A DNA stretch of 64,000 nucleotides, taken from assembly GCA_947454155.1 (NCBI GenBank), contig CANGIT010000007.1, positions 117,914-181,913 of the forward strand. The letters are read 5' to 3'. Each line of letters opens with the position of its first letter. Position 1 is the stretch's first letter. Position numbers and translations under genes: made by a program. This document shows positions 8,489 through 16,560 of the stretch, in pieces. This stretch comes from Chitinophagaceae bacterium (GTDB lineage Bacteria > Bacteroidota > Bacteroidia > Chitinophagales > Chitinophagaceae). The notes below the pieces were generated by a model. It saw only the letters and a program-made list of their open reading frames with translations, did no database searches and had not been told where the DNA came from.

Positions 8489-8600
8489 GAAGGTTTTGCA
8501 GGTTTGGCAGGTTTGAGAGGTTTGGCAGGTTTGGTAGGTTTGGTAGGTTTGGCAGGTTTGGAAAGTTAAACATACAAAACCTACCAAACTTACTAAACGT
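8489..8600. repeat. 9-bp GGTTTGGCA array with short complementary tail
   Basis: 8489-8567 is a run of GGTTTGGCA, GGTTTGGTA and GGTTTGAGA units on the plus strand. 8571-8600 (CAAAACCTACCAAAC, then TTACTAAAC) is the complementary word in reverse. The period is 9 bp in contrast to 7 bp at 6892 and 40727. It separates the TIGR02757 gene start from the 3' end of the trans-sulfuration gene. Confidence 0.8.
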
Positions 8601-8616
8601 GTTATTACATAACCTT

Positions 8617-9777
8617 TCATCCTATCGCCTGTTTCAAATCTTCTATCAGGTCATCTGCATCTTCAATACCAATACTGAGGCGAATCAATCCGTCGGTTAA
8701 TCCGTTTTTGATTCTTTCCTCTTTGGGGATGCTGGCATGAGTCATGCTGGCCGGGTGGTTGATCAGCGATTCCACACCGCCCAGACTTTCGGCGAGTGAG
8801 AATATTTTGGTAGAAGAAAGCACCTTTGTGGCAGCTTCCATCGATTCGTCTTTTAAAGTGAAGCTGAGCATGCCGCCAAATCCGCGCATTTGTTTTTTGG
8901 CGATGGCATAGTTGTGATGGTCTTCAAAACCGCACCAGTACACACGTTGCACTTTCGGATGCTGACGGAGGTAATGGGCGATGGCGATGCCGTTTTCGCA
9001 ATGTTGCTTCATGCGCACATGTAAAGTTTTGATGCCGCGCAAAACCAGGAAGCAATCGAATGGGCCGGGCACGGCTCCACAGCTTTTTTGAATGAAGTAC
9101 AGCTGGTCTCTTAGTGCGTCGTCGTTCACGATCAATGCGCCCTGAATTACATCACTGTGTCCGCCCAGATATTTGGTGGAAGAGTGCATGACAATATCGG
9201 CACCTAAATCGAGTGGATTCTGCAAGTAAGGTGAAGCGAATGTGTTGTCGACACAAAGAAGGGTTCCGGCTTTTTTGGAAATGGCCGCCACCGCTTCAAT
9301 GTCGGTGATGTTCATCAATGGATTGGTGGGCGTTTCGAGCCAGATAAGTTTAGTTTTATCGGTGATGGCATTGGCCACATTCTGCGCATCGGTAGTATCC
9401 ACATAAATGAATTTGATGCCGAAGCGTTCAAATACTTTGGTAAACAAACGATAGGTGCCACCATACATGTCGCTGGCGGCAATCACTTCATCGCCGGGTG
9501 ATAGTAATTTAATCACGGCATCTGTTGCGGCCACTCCGCTACTGAAGGCCAGCGCGTGTTTTCCATTTTCAATGATCGCCAGCGCTGACTCCAGGGCTGC
9601 TCTTGTAGGGTTTTGCGAACGTGCATACTCATACCCTTTATGTACACCTGGTGCAGATTGCACATAAGTAGAAGTTTGAAAAATGGGCGTCATGATGGCT
9701 CCTGTAGAAGGATCGGGTTCTGCACCGGCATGTATGAATTTGGTGGCTATTTTTTTGTTGTGGAATGAATGGCTCAT
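8617..9777 (-). CDS. Cys/Met metabolism PLP enzyme, probably cystathionine gamma-synthase or lyase
   Basis: A 386-residue PLP-dependent trans-sulfuration enzyme. The Schiff-base lysine is in SSTKYLGGHSDVIQGA, and the substrate-binding regions YEYARSQNPTR and ETPTNPLMNITDI are intact. SLGGVESLINHPASMTHA near the C-terminus is typical of MetB and Cgl. Sequence alone does not separate cystathionine gamma-synthase (methionine synthesis) from cystathionine gamma-lyase. There is no neighbouring met or cys gene. A -7 element TACATTTG at 9795-9802 (minus) lies 17 bp upstream of the ATG, so it is probably transcribed alone. Confidence 0.9.
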   Translation of the reverse strand: MSHSFHNKKIATKFIHAGAEPDPSTGAIMTPIFQTSTYVQSAPGVHKGYEYARSQNPTRAALESALAIIENGKHALAFSSGVAATDAVIKLLSPGDEVIAASDMYGGTYRLFTKVFERFGIKFIYVDTTDAQNVANAITDKTKLIWLETPTNPLMNITDIEAVAAISKKAGTLLCVDNTFASPYLQNPLDLGADIVMHSSTKYLGGHSDVIQGALIVNDDALRDQLYFIQKSCGAVPGPFDCFLVLRGIKTLHVRMKQHCENGIAIAHYLRQHPKVQRVYWCGFEDHHNYAIAKKQMRGFGGMLSFTLKDESMEAATKVLSSTKIFSLAESLGGVESLINHPASMTHASIPKEERIKNGLTDGLIRLSIGIEDADDLIEDLKQAIG

Positions 9778-9794
9778 GATGTTATTTTAGTGCA

Positions 9795-9802
9795 CAAATG
9801 TA
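9795..9802 (-). promoter_or_regulatory. -7 promoter element of the trans-sulfuration gene
   Basis: TACATTTG on the minus strand, an exact TANNTTTG match, 17 bp before the ATG at 9777. Confidence 0.55.
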
Positions 9803-9847
9803 GAGAGTTTTATCAAAATGAAGAGATGGGACTTCTTTGCCTGCAGG

Positions 9848-9930
9848 AAGGATCCGAAGGGTTCCAAGTGTTTCAAATTCAAAGGTTCGAAAGGTTCCAG
9901 AGATTCCAGTTCCAGAGGTTCCAAAGGTTT
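9848..9930. repeat. Degenerate GGTTCCA word array
   Basis: The stretch is made of variants of GGTTCCAGAG and GGTTCGAAAG. It lies in the 344-bp gap between the trans-sulfuration gene start and the asnB stop. The rest of that gap contains only a short perfect palindrome, AATGAAC-CC-GTTCATT at 10001-10016, and no gene. Confidence 0.65.
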
Positions 9931-10121
9931 AATGCGTTTATGAAGTTGCAGATGCGATAATATAAAAACTGAGATCAAGATTGCTTGTAGAGTTCCAAAA
10001 AATGAACCCGTTCATTGGATGGCGAAAGTGTTTCGTGGAAAAATCAAACTGATGGAACAATTGTAACGAATTGAACTTTTGAAATCAAGACAACAAAACA
10101 ATCGGCCTGTCTCAAACACAA

Positions 10122-11969
10122 TTATCCTCTCAAAGCTGCTGCCACACTCAAATACCTCCAATCGTGGTTGTTTTTGTCGTAGGCGTCAAGGGCTTTTATT
10201 TTCTTATGGAGCACCTCTGGCTTCAGGATACCCATGTCTACAAGTTTCCTCTTCGACTCTTGCATATACGCTTGCATTGTCGCATCCTGCATCCAGCTTT
10301 TTTGTGGTGGTTCAAATCCAACCTTGTCTTTTCGCCATACGATGCTGTCGGGTAGTTTCCCATTCATGGTTTTTCGGAGGATGTATTTTGTAAAGCCGTC
10401 ATGGATTTTGAATTGGGAAGGCAATGAAAATACATACTCCACCAGCTCATGCTGCAAGAAAGGCAATCGGGCTTCACATCCGTGGGCCATGGCGTTTCTG
10501 TCGGCGTAACGAAGCAATTCTTCCAGTCCCATTTCCATTACATCGAAATATAAAATGTCGTTCAGCTTGGTTACTATCGGCTTGTGCAACCCTTCCCATT
10601 CTTTACCCTTGGCACACATCATAAAATCGCGGGTGATATCGGGCTGATGCATGAGCTGGTTGTACGATCTTTTTTCGAGTGCGATGGCCACATGAGAGGG
10701 GAAATAAGCCGCCAGATAATTTTTCAGATTCCACCTCAGATAAATTCCGTTTTGCACTAATTTTTTCTTTTCACGGGCACAGGTCATCAGCTTGTTTCTG
10801 TTCACCAGTTCCTGCAGATACCAGTGGACATACCGTTGATAGCCGGCAAAAATCTCATCGGCGCCTTGTCCATCCAGCAACACTTTCACGCCCTGTTGTC
10901 TGGCCGCCTCAAACACCCTGAATTGTGCATAAGCACTGGCCGAGCTCACCGGTTCTTCCTGATGATACATCATCTTTTCAAAATCTTGGATCAATGCGTG
11001 AACATCAGGTTTTACTTTGATGTTGCGTACGCCGTAATACTGGGCCGTTTGATCGATGTAGATGGATTCGTCTTTTTCAAAACCCGGAAAAACAGCCGAA
11101 AAAGTAGTCATGTTTTTGGGGGCGCTTTGCATGATGTAATGCAAAATGGAGGAGCTGTCCAGGCCGCCGCTCAAACTGGTTCCTACCGGTACATCACTTC
11201 TCAGTCTTCTGTTTACGGAGAGACTGAGCAAGCCGTCTATTTTTTCAATCGCAGCCAATTCGTCTGCCTGTTGCGTCTTTTGCGGATCAATCGACCAATA
11301 AGGCTTTACCTGCAAGTGTCCACCAACGAATGTCAGATAATGCGAAGGGGGTAAACTGTAAATATGTTGATAGAAAGTCTGCGATTTGTCTGATGAATGT
11401 TGCACATGTCCCATGGCCATGTAATTCAGCAACATTTTATTATCCGGTGTTTTTTCCACGCCAGCCGCCCAAAGTGCTTTCATTTCGCTGGCAAAAATCA
11501 GCCTGTTGTTTTCGGAGAAATAATAAAATGGTTTTTCACCAAAACGGTCGCGGGCTGCGAAAAGCGATTGTTCGTATTCGTCCCAGATTACAAATGAAAA
11601 CATCCCGTCGAAATAATTCAGGCAATAGGCTTTATAACAATCAAAAGCGGCCAATATCACTTCGGTATCGCTGTTGCTTTTGAAAATGTAACCCGCCTTC
11701 TGCAGTTCTTTTTTTATTTCGATGTAGTTGTAGATTTCGCCGTTGAATACGATGCTGTAGCGATCCATGAAATGCATGGGTTGTGCCGCTTGAAGGCTGA
11801 GGTCTAAAATAGATAGCCGGCGGTGGGCCAGTGAAGCGGTTTTTTTGGGATTGATCCAAAATCCTTCTCCATCGGGTCCACGGTGAGCAAGACTGTCCGA
11901 CATTTTTTTGAGCAGAGGAAGCTGGATGTCTGCCTCATGGGGAGATATGATACCGGCGATGCCACACAT
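10122..11969 (-). CDS. asnB: Asparagine synthetase (glutamine-hydrolysing)
   Basis: This 615-residue enzyme makes asparagine from aspartate, ATP and glutamine. It begins MCGIAGI, so Met removal leaves the catalytic Cys of the N-terminal class II amidotransferase domain; this fixes the start at 11969 rather than 11984. RLSILDLS and NGEIYNY are glutaminase motifs. The ATP-pyrophosphatase loop is LSGGLDSSSI, and DGQGADEIFAGYQRY follows in the synthetase domain. This subfamily also includes enzymes that amidate surface sugars, and glycosyltransferases lie some 8 kb away, but a primary asparagine role is simplest. No exact -7 element is seen. Confidence 0.92.
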   Translation of the reverse strand: MCGIAGIISPHEADIQLPLLKKMSDSLAHRGPDGEGFWINPKKTASLAHRRLSILDLSLQAAQPMHFMDRYSIVFNGEIYNYIEIKKELQKAGYIFKSNSDTEVILAAFDCYKAYCLNYFDGMFSFVIWDEYEQSLFAARDRFGEKPFYYFSENNRLIFASEMKALWAAGVEKTPDNKMLLNYMAMGHVQHSSDKSQTFYQHIYSLPPSHYLTFVGGHLQVKPYWSIDPQKTQQADELAAIEKIDGLLSLSVNRRLRSDVPVGTSLSGGLDSSSILHYIMQSAPKNMTTFSAVFPGFEKDESIYIDQTAQYYGVRNIKVKPDVHALIQDFEKMMYHQEEPVSSASAYAQFRVFEAARQQGVKVLLDGQGADEIFAGYQRYVHWYLQELVNRNKLMTCAREKKKLVQNGIYLRWNLKNYLAAYFPSHVAIALEKRSYNQLMHQPDITRDFMMCAKGKEWEGLHKPIVTKLNDILYFDVMEMGLEELLRYADRNAMAHGCEARLPFLQHELVEYVFSLPSQFKIHDGFTKYILRKTMNGKLPDSIVWRKDKVGFEPPQKSWMQDATMQAYMQESKRKLVDMGILKPEVLHKKIKALDAYDKNNHDWRYLSVAAALRG

Positions 11970-12047
11970 CTTGTAAATATCCAATTAAACAAAGGCATCA
12001 CCAAAAAAAGATGCGTGTGCTTTGATGTGCATCAAAACAAGAATAGT

Positions 12048-12620
12048 TTATTGTTTCATTGTGCTGAAAGGAATGGCCACTGCCACAGTATCCCAAACGA
12101 TATTCATCATATATTTTCCGGCATCCTTCATGTCGAAGTAAATGCTCAAAACCTCAGCAGGTGTGGACAATGTTTCAACAGCAACATCCATCCTTACCAC
12201 ATCAAAAGCGGGTTTGTAACCAAATGCGCCCCAGGTATCGGTTTCTTTGTTGAGGATGATGGTCCATTTGTCTTTACTAGGAATGGCATAAAGAGTATAC
12301 CTGCCTTTTTTGATTTTTGTATTATTGATGTACACCTCTTTGAAAAACTCAACTTCGGTAGCTTCATTGGCGCCCACTCTCCATACTTTGCCATACTCCA
12401 GCAATTCGCCGAAAATTTTTCTGCCCAATACAGCGGGGCGACTATAGATGACTCTGGCCATCAATGGTTCGGTGGCTTTTTGTTGCAATTTCAAAACCGG
12501 AAAGTTAGGCGGACAATAACTGAGGTCCATCGGTGATTTGTCTACAGGAGGCCATTTGTCTTGAGTTTTGGCAGTAACCATCATCAATAAAGAGAATACA
12601 GACAATAAAATCGTTTTCAT
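12048..12620 (-). CDS. DUF2911 domain secreted protein
   Basis: A 190-residue protein with a clear signal peptide (MKTILLSVFSLLMMVTA). The rest is a DUF2911 domain, recognised from VIYSRPAVLGRKIFG, VWRVGANEATEVEF and KGRYTLYAIPSKDKWTIILN. The family is common in Bacteroidota and has no proven function. A TATATTTG -7 element lies at 12649-12656 on the minus strand. The divergent or convergent neighbours are unrelated metabolic genes. Confidence 0.88.
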   Translation of the reverse strand: MKTILLSVFSLLMMVTAKTQDKWPPVDKSPMDLSYCPPNFPVLKLQQKATEPLMARVIYSRPAVLGRKIFGELLEYGKVWRVGANEATEVEFFKEVYINNTKIKKGRYTLYAIPSKDKWTIILNKETDTWGAFGYKPAFDVVRMDVAVETLSTPAEVLSIYFDMKDAGKYMMNIVWDTVAVAIPFSTMKQ

Positions 12621-12648
12621 ATAAGTTGATGTTTGAAGAAAATTTTCG

Positions 12649-12656
12649 CAAATATA
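12649..12656 (-). promoter_or_regulatory. -7 promoter element of the DUF2911 gene
   Basis: TATATTTG on the minus strand, an exact TANNTTTG match, 28 bp before the ATG at 12620. Confidence 0.55.
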
Positions 12657-12707
12657 GGCAGAGAAGCCAATGGTGTAAGCCCAACAAGTATTTATTACTA
12701 ATGAATA

Positions 12708-13439
12708 TTAAAACCTGCTGCCTATCCACTGTGGTAGCATTTCCCTCCAGGTTGGCCAGTCGTGTTTCCACTCATGGCCCCAAACAGATAATTCGTGATG
12801 GATGCCTTTGGTATGGAGAATGGCCGAGAATTTACGGGCTGCCTCCGGATCTTCATGATCACCACTACCAGCGAGGATATGGATATGATGACTCTGGCGT
12901 ATGCGGTTGAGGTACCATTCATCTGCAAGATTGGGCACATAATGAACCGGTGAATTGAAATAAACCTGCTCATCATAAAATCCACGTGAGTATTCCATCA
13001 AATCATACACACCGCTCATGGCTATTACGCCATTGATCAGGTCGGGGCGTTTTAAAAACAGGTTCATGCTGTGCAAGGCGCCAAATGAGGCGCCGCTGAT
13101 ATAGATTGGTGTTTCGGGGGAAGTTTTTGTTTTGATGAATGGGATCACTTCGTCAAAAACATATTTATTGAACTGATTGTGTCGTATTGCCTTGTGTTCG
13201 CCCTGCATCTGATAATTTAACCAGCTCTCGTTGTTGATGCTGTTGATGGAAAAAACCCTGAGCTTGCCATCGTTGATCATCGGCGCCAGCGATTGGATCA
13301 ACTGAAAACGCTCATATTCCAGATAATCAGCCGCTGCAGTGGGTACCAGCAACAGCGAAAAGCCATAATGACCATAGCAGACAACGGGCATGTCTTTTTG
13401 TAATGCAGGACTGAACCAGCTTTCAATTTCTCTTCTCAT
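12708..13439 (-). CDS. Putative esterase (alpha/beta hydrolase, esterase D-like)
   Basis: This 243-residue protein is a cytoplasmic member of the putative esterase family (PF00756 type). The nucleophile elbow is SGASFGALHSM, with Ser in GASFG. SGVYDLMEYSRGFYDE and the late GSGDHEDPEAA (acid) and HEWKHDWPTW (His) complete a likely triad. No signal peptide is visible. The natural substrate is unknown; relatives include formylglutathione hydrolases and trehalose mycolyltransferase-like proteins. A TAACTTTG -7 element is at 13466-13473 on the minus strand. Confidence 0.85.
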   Translation of the reverse strand: MRREIESWFSPALQKDMPVVCYGHYGFSLLLVPTAAADYLEYERFQLIQSLAPMINDGKLRVFSINSINNESWLNYQMQGEHKAIRHNQFNKYVFDEVIPFIKTKTSPETPIYISGASFGALHSMNLFLKRPDLINGVIAMSGVYDLMEYSRGFYDEQVYFNSPVHYVPNLADEWYLNRIRQSHHIHILAGSGDHEDPEAARKFSAILHTKGIHHELSVWGHEWKHDWPTWREMLPQWIGSRF

Positions 13440-13465
13440 AATGCTTTTATATCCGATAAAATTAA

Positions 13466-13473
13466 CAAAGTTA
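13466..13473 (-). promoter_or_regulatory. -7 promoter element of the esterase gene
   Basis: TAACTTTG on the minus strand, an exact TANNTTTG match, 26 bp before the ATG at 13439. Confidence 0.55.
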
Positions 13474-13519
13474 TTTTCATGAGCTGAGGGTAAAGAATGG
13501 CTTTGCTTGAAAAAATCTT

Positions 13520-13527
13520 TATTTTTG
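13520..13527 (+). promoter_or_regulatory. -7 promoter element of the lipoprotein gene
   Basis: TATTTTTG is an exact TANNTTTG match 25 bp before the ATG at 13553. A TTTG lies upstream but at a short spacing of about 14 bp. Confidence 0.55.
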
Positions 13528-13552
13528 GACCTCTCTGTAAAAAAACAAACTC

Positions 13553-14257
13553 ATGTCTAAAAAATTACTGCGCCTTTTCGGCATTTTGTGTTTCATCTCC
13601 CTGATGGTGTCTTGCGAAAAAGAAACCAGTGTTGAAAATGGCTTTACCCCCGCACCCGGCAACAACAACGGCGGCAATACCAATGATGTTTGTAAATCTT
13701 GCGCCTATGTTCCCTGGTGCGACAGTACAAGCTATACCTTCATTGATACCACATCAACCGGCGCGGCTACAAGCACAAGTTCACTTAGCCTGCTGAGCGA
13801 TACCACCATCGCAGGTGTGGTCTATACCAAATCATTGATCGACGGGGGTTATACTTATCACAACTGTACCAACGGCGTTTCTACGGTCATCACCTACAAT
13901 GCCACCACCACTGGCGGCTCTACTGTCACCGAGTTCAAAACAACACTGTTGAAAGAAAATGATCCTGTAGGCAGCACCTGGACGGATGTGTACAACAACA
14001 ACGGCACCAACGTCGATTACAAATACACAATTATGGCCAAATCAATCAACCGTACTGTACTTGGAGTTAATTACGCCGATGTTATTCAAGTACATCTTAC
14101 CGTTAGCACCACAGTTCCCATCTTAGGAACTGTAGTGGCTTCTGAGGGAGATAATTATTATGCCAGAGGTATTGGTATGATTGAAAGTTCAAGTTACAAT
14201 GGCACAACCGGCTTGTTGCAACAACACCGCGTGCTTCAGGCTTATCACATTCCTTAA
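13553..14257 (+). CDS. Lipoprotein of unknown function
   Basis: The 234-residue product has a lipoprotein signal with lipobox LMVSC (Cys21). A Gly/Asn/Pro-rich linker follows (APGNNNGGNTND), then a motif CKSCAYVPWCDST with three close cysteines. The mature domain is rich in Thr and Ser and looks all-beta. I do not recognise the family. It is monocistronic: promoter directly upstream and a strong terminator at 14284. Location is predicted to be the outer membrane, possibly surface exposed. Confidence 0.7.
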   Translation: MSKKLLRLFGILCFISLMVSCEKETSVENGFTPAPGNNNGGNTNDVCKSCAYVPWCDSTSYTFIDTTSTGAATSTSSLSLLSDTTIAGVVYTKSLIDGGYTYHNCTNGVSTVITYNATTTGGSTVTEFKTTLLKENDPVGSTWTDVYNNNGTNVDYKYTIMAKSINRTVLGVNYADVIQVHLTVSTTVPILGTVVASEGDNYYARGIGMIESSSYNGTTGLLQQHRVLQAYHIP

Positions 14258-14283
14258 TCTTTGATGACAGACTTCTATTTGAA

Positions 14284-14309
14284 CGCCCTGAAAATTCAGG
14301 GCGTTTTTT
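14284..14309. terminator. Rho-independent terminator
   Basis: CGCCCTGAA, loop AA, TTCAGGGCG, then six T. The stem is perfect over nine pairs. It lies between the lipoprotein gene (ending 14257) and the convergent uvrB (ending 14325) and may serve both. Confidence 0.9.
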
Positions 14310-14324
14310 ATTGTTTATGATTTG

Positions 14325-16364
14325 TCATTTCTTCATCTGCTCCAGCTTTTCTTTCAGGGCAAACATGATGTCTCTGTTTCTAGCGGCTTCCATGAAATCC
14401 ATGTCCTTGGCGGCTTTTTCCATCACCTTCTTGGCTTTTGCCACCGCTTTTTCCAGCTGTGGAATCGTGGCGTATTCTTCTGTTTCTTCTGCGGCGATGG
14501 ATAATGTGTCGGTCTCTTGCTGTTGGGCATATGGGTTGGAGGGATCATACCCTTTTACATCCAGCACACTTCCTTGTGCAATTACCTGGTCTATTGATTT
14601 CTTGATGGTTTTTGGGGTGATGCCATGCAGGGTGTTGTAAGCGATCTGCTTTTCTCTTCTGCGCAGGGTTTCATCAATGGTCTTTTGCATGCTCATCGTC
14701 ATTTTGTCGGCATAGAAAATTACCAGCCCATCGGCATTCCTTGCGGCGCGACCAGCGGTTTGTGTCAAACTTTTTTCATTTCTCAAAAAGCCTTCTTTAT
14801 CGGCATCCATGATGGCCACCAATGAAACTTCCGGCAAGTCGAGCCCTTCTCTCAATAAGTTCACGCCCACCAGCACATCGATTTTTCCTAAACGAAGATC
14901 TCTCAGGATCTCCACTCTCTCCAATGTATCCACATCGCTGTGGATGTATTTTGCTTTGACATCAATCCGATTGAGGTATTTATTCATCTCCTCTGCCATT
15001 CTTTTGGTGAGGGTGGTAACTAAAACGCGATCGCCCTTTTTCACCCTTTCGTCAATTTCTTCGAGGAGGTCGTCAATCTGATTCAATGTGGGCCTCACCT
15101 GAATCGGCGGATCGAGCAAGCCGGTTGGCCTTACCACCTGTTCTACCACCACACCACCACATTTTTGCAATTCATAATCGCCGGGTGTAGCTGAAACGAA
15201 AATGGTCTGGCCTGTGATGCTTTCAAATTCATTAAAGCTCTGCGGACGGTTATCAATTGCGGAAGGCAGTCGGAAACCGTATTCCACCAACACCAGCTTT
15301 CGGCTTCTGTCGCCACCATACATACCGCTGATTTGGGGGATGGTCTGGTGACTTTCGTCGATGATGGTGATGAAATCTTTGGGGAAATAATCCAGTAAAC
15401 AGAAAGGTCTTGATCCAGGGGTTCTTCTGTCGAAAAAGCGGGAATAATTTTCGATACCGGCGCAATAACCCAGTTCACGAATCATTTCGAGGTCGTAGTT
15501 CACCCGCTCGCTGATGCGCTGCGCTTCCACATACTTACCGGTTTCTTTAAAATAGTTTACCTGGGCCGCACATTCATCTTGAATCTCATTGATGATCTGC
15601 GCCATCATGTCTTTGGGTGCCATATACAGGTTGGCCGGAAAGATAGCCGCATTGTCCACATTGCCAATTCGCTTGCCTGTTGACAGTTCCAGGGTTTCGA
15701 TAGATTCAATCTCATCCCCGAAAAAGGAAATACGATAGCCAAAATCCACATAAGGAAGATTGATGTCCACGGTATCGCCTTTCACCCGAAAAGATCCTCT
15801 TTCAAAATCGCCCTGGCTGCGGTGGTACAGCGAATTGACCAAAGCATGCAAAAATCCCTGACGGGAGATGATCTGTCCTTCGTGAATGCGAATGATGCCG
15901 TTTTCGTAATCGGTAGGATTGCCCATACCGTAAATACTGCTGACACTGGCAACAATAACGATATCTCTTCTTCCGCTCAACAGCTGCGCCGTAGCCTGCA
16001 AGCGCAATTTGTCGAGTTCTTCGTTGATGCTCAGGTCTTTTTCAATATAGGTATTGGTCACCGGCATATAGGCTTCCGGTTGATAGTAATCGTAATACGA
16101 CACGAAATAACCCACGGCATTTTCAGGGAAAAACTGCTTGAATTCGCCGTAAAGCTGGGCAACCAGCGTTTTGTTATGCGTCAATACCAGCGTGGGTCTT
16201 TGCAGGTTTTGAATCACATTGGCCATGGTGAAAGTTTTGCCGCTGCCCGTTACGCCCAACAGGTTTTGGTAGCGCTCTCCATCCCTTATGCCCTGCGTGA
16301 GCTGGCGAATGGCTTCAGGCTGGTCGCCTGCCGGTTGATATTCGGAAAAGAGTTTGAATGGCAT
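14325..16364 (-). CDS. uvrB: Excinuclease ABC subunit B
   Basis: UvrB is the DNA-damage verification helicase of nucleotide excision repair. The 679-residue protein has Walker A GVTGSGKT (Lys43), the beta-hairpin region YYDYYQPEAYMP, motif II IIDESHQTIPQ, then NLLREGLDLPEVSLVAI and the helicase motif VI region TQTAGRAARN. The C-terminal UVR domain (EAARNRDIMFALKEKLEQ) contacts UvrC. The start MPFKLFSEYQP at 16364 matches the family; the ATG at 16445 would add 27 unrelated residues and overlap the typA promoter. The gene is transcribed divergently from typA. Confidence 0.97.
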   Translation of the reverse strand: MPFKLFSEYQPAGDQPEAIRQLTQGIRDGERYQNLLGVTGSGKTFTMANVIQNLQRPTLVLTHNKTLVAQLYGEFKQFFPENAVGYFVSYYDYYQPEAYMPVTNTYIEKDLSINEELDKLRLQATAQLLSGRRDIVIVASVSSIYGMGNPTDYENGIIRIHEGQIISRQGFLHALVNSLYHRSQGDFERGSFRVKGDTVDINLPYVDFGYRISFFGDEIESIETLELSTGKRIGNVDNAAIFPANLYMAPKDMMAQIINEIQDECAAQVNYFKETGKYVEAQRISERVNYDLEMIRELGYCAGIENYSRFFDRRTPGSRPFCLLDYFPKDFITIIDESHQTIPQISGMYGGDRSRKLVLVEYGFRLPSAIDNRPQSFNEFESITGQTIFVSATPGDYELQKCGGVVVEQVVRPTGLLDPPIQVRPTLNQIDDLLEEIDERVKKGDRVLVTTLTKRMAEEMNKYLNRIDVKAKYIHSDVDTLERVEILRDLRLGKIDVLVGVNLLREGLDLPEVSLVAIMDADKEGFLRNEKSLTQTAGRAARNADGLVIFYADKMTMSMQKTIDETLRRREKQIAYNTLHGITPKTIKKSIDQVIAQGSVLDVKGYDPSNPYAQQQETDTLSIAAEETEEYATIPQLEKAVAKAKKVMEKAAKDMDFMEAARNRDIMFALKEKLEQMKK

Positions 16365-16438
16365 GTGAAACTGCGAAGGAAAGCCAAAATTATGGCTATT
16401 TGATGGTTTGATAACATAAAAACAATCCGAAAATAGCC

Positions 16439-16468
16439 TTGACAACCCGACGAAAACACGTACCTTTG
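16439..16468 (+). promoter_or_regulatory. typA promoter with both -33 and -7 elements
   Basis: TTG at 16439-16441, a 19-bp spacer, then TACCTTTG at 16461-16468. This matches the Bacteroidota primary sigma factor consensus in both parts. Transcription should start near 16475, giving a leader of about 85 bases before the typA ATG at 16561. Confidence 0.75.
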
Positions 16469-16560
16469 CGCGTCAAAAAAATGGAGCCAACCGGCCGCTA
16501 CACAAAAATCTGCGTATTGCATGGAGTGTGGTTTTCCGGTTTTTGCCCACAAAACATCTA

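Noticed and set aside
8467..8700. RFGRFG-repeat small protein
   Set aside because: It is a by-product of the 9-bp GGTTTGGCA array and overlaps the trans-sulfuration gene on the other strand.
10001..10016. AATGAAC-CC-GTTCATT as operator or terminator
   Set aside because: Perfect but short, more than 200 bp from the nearest start, no T-run; not strong enough to call.
10122..11969. asnB as part of the glycosyltransferase cluster
   Set aside because: It is 7-8 kb away with uvrB and typA between; no shared operon.
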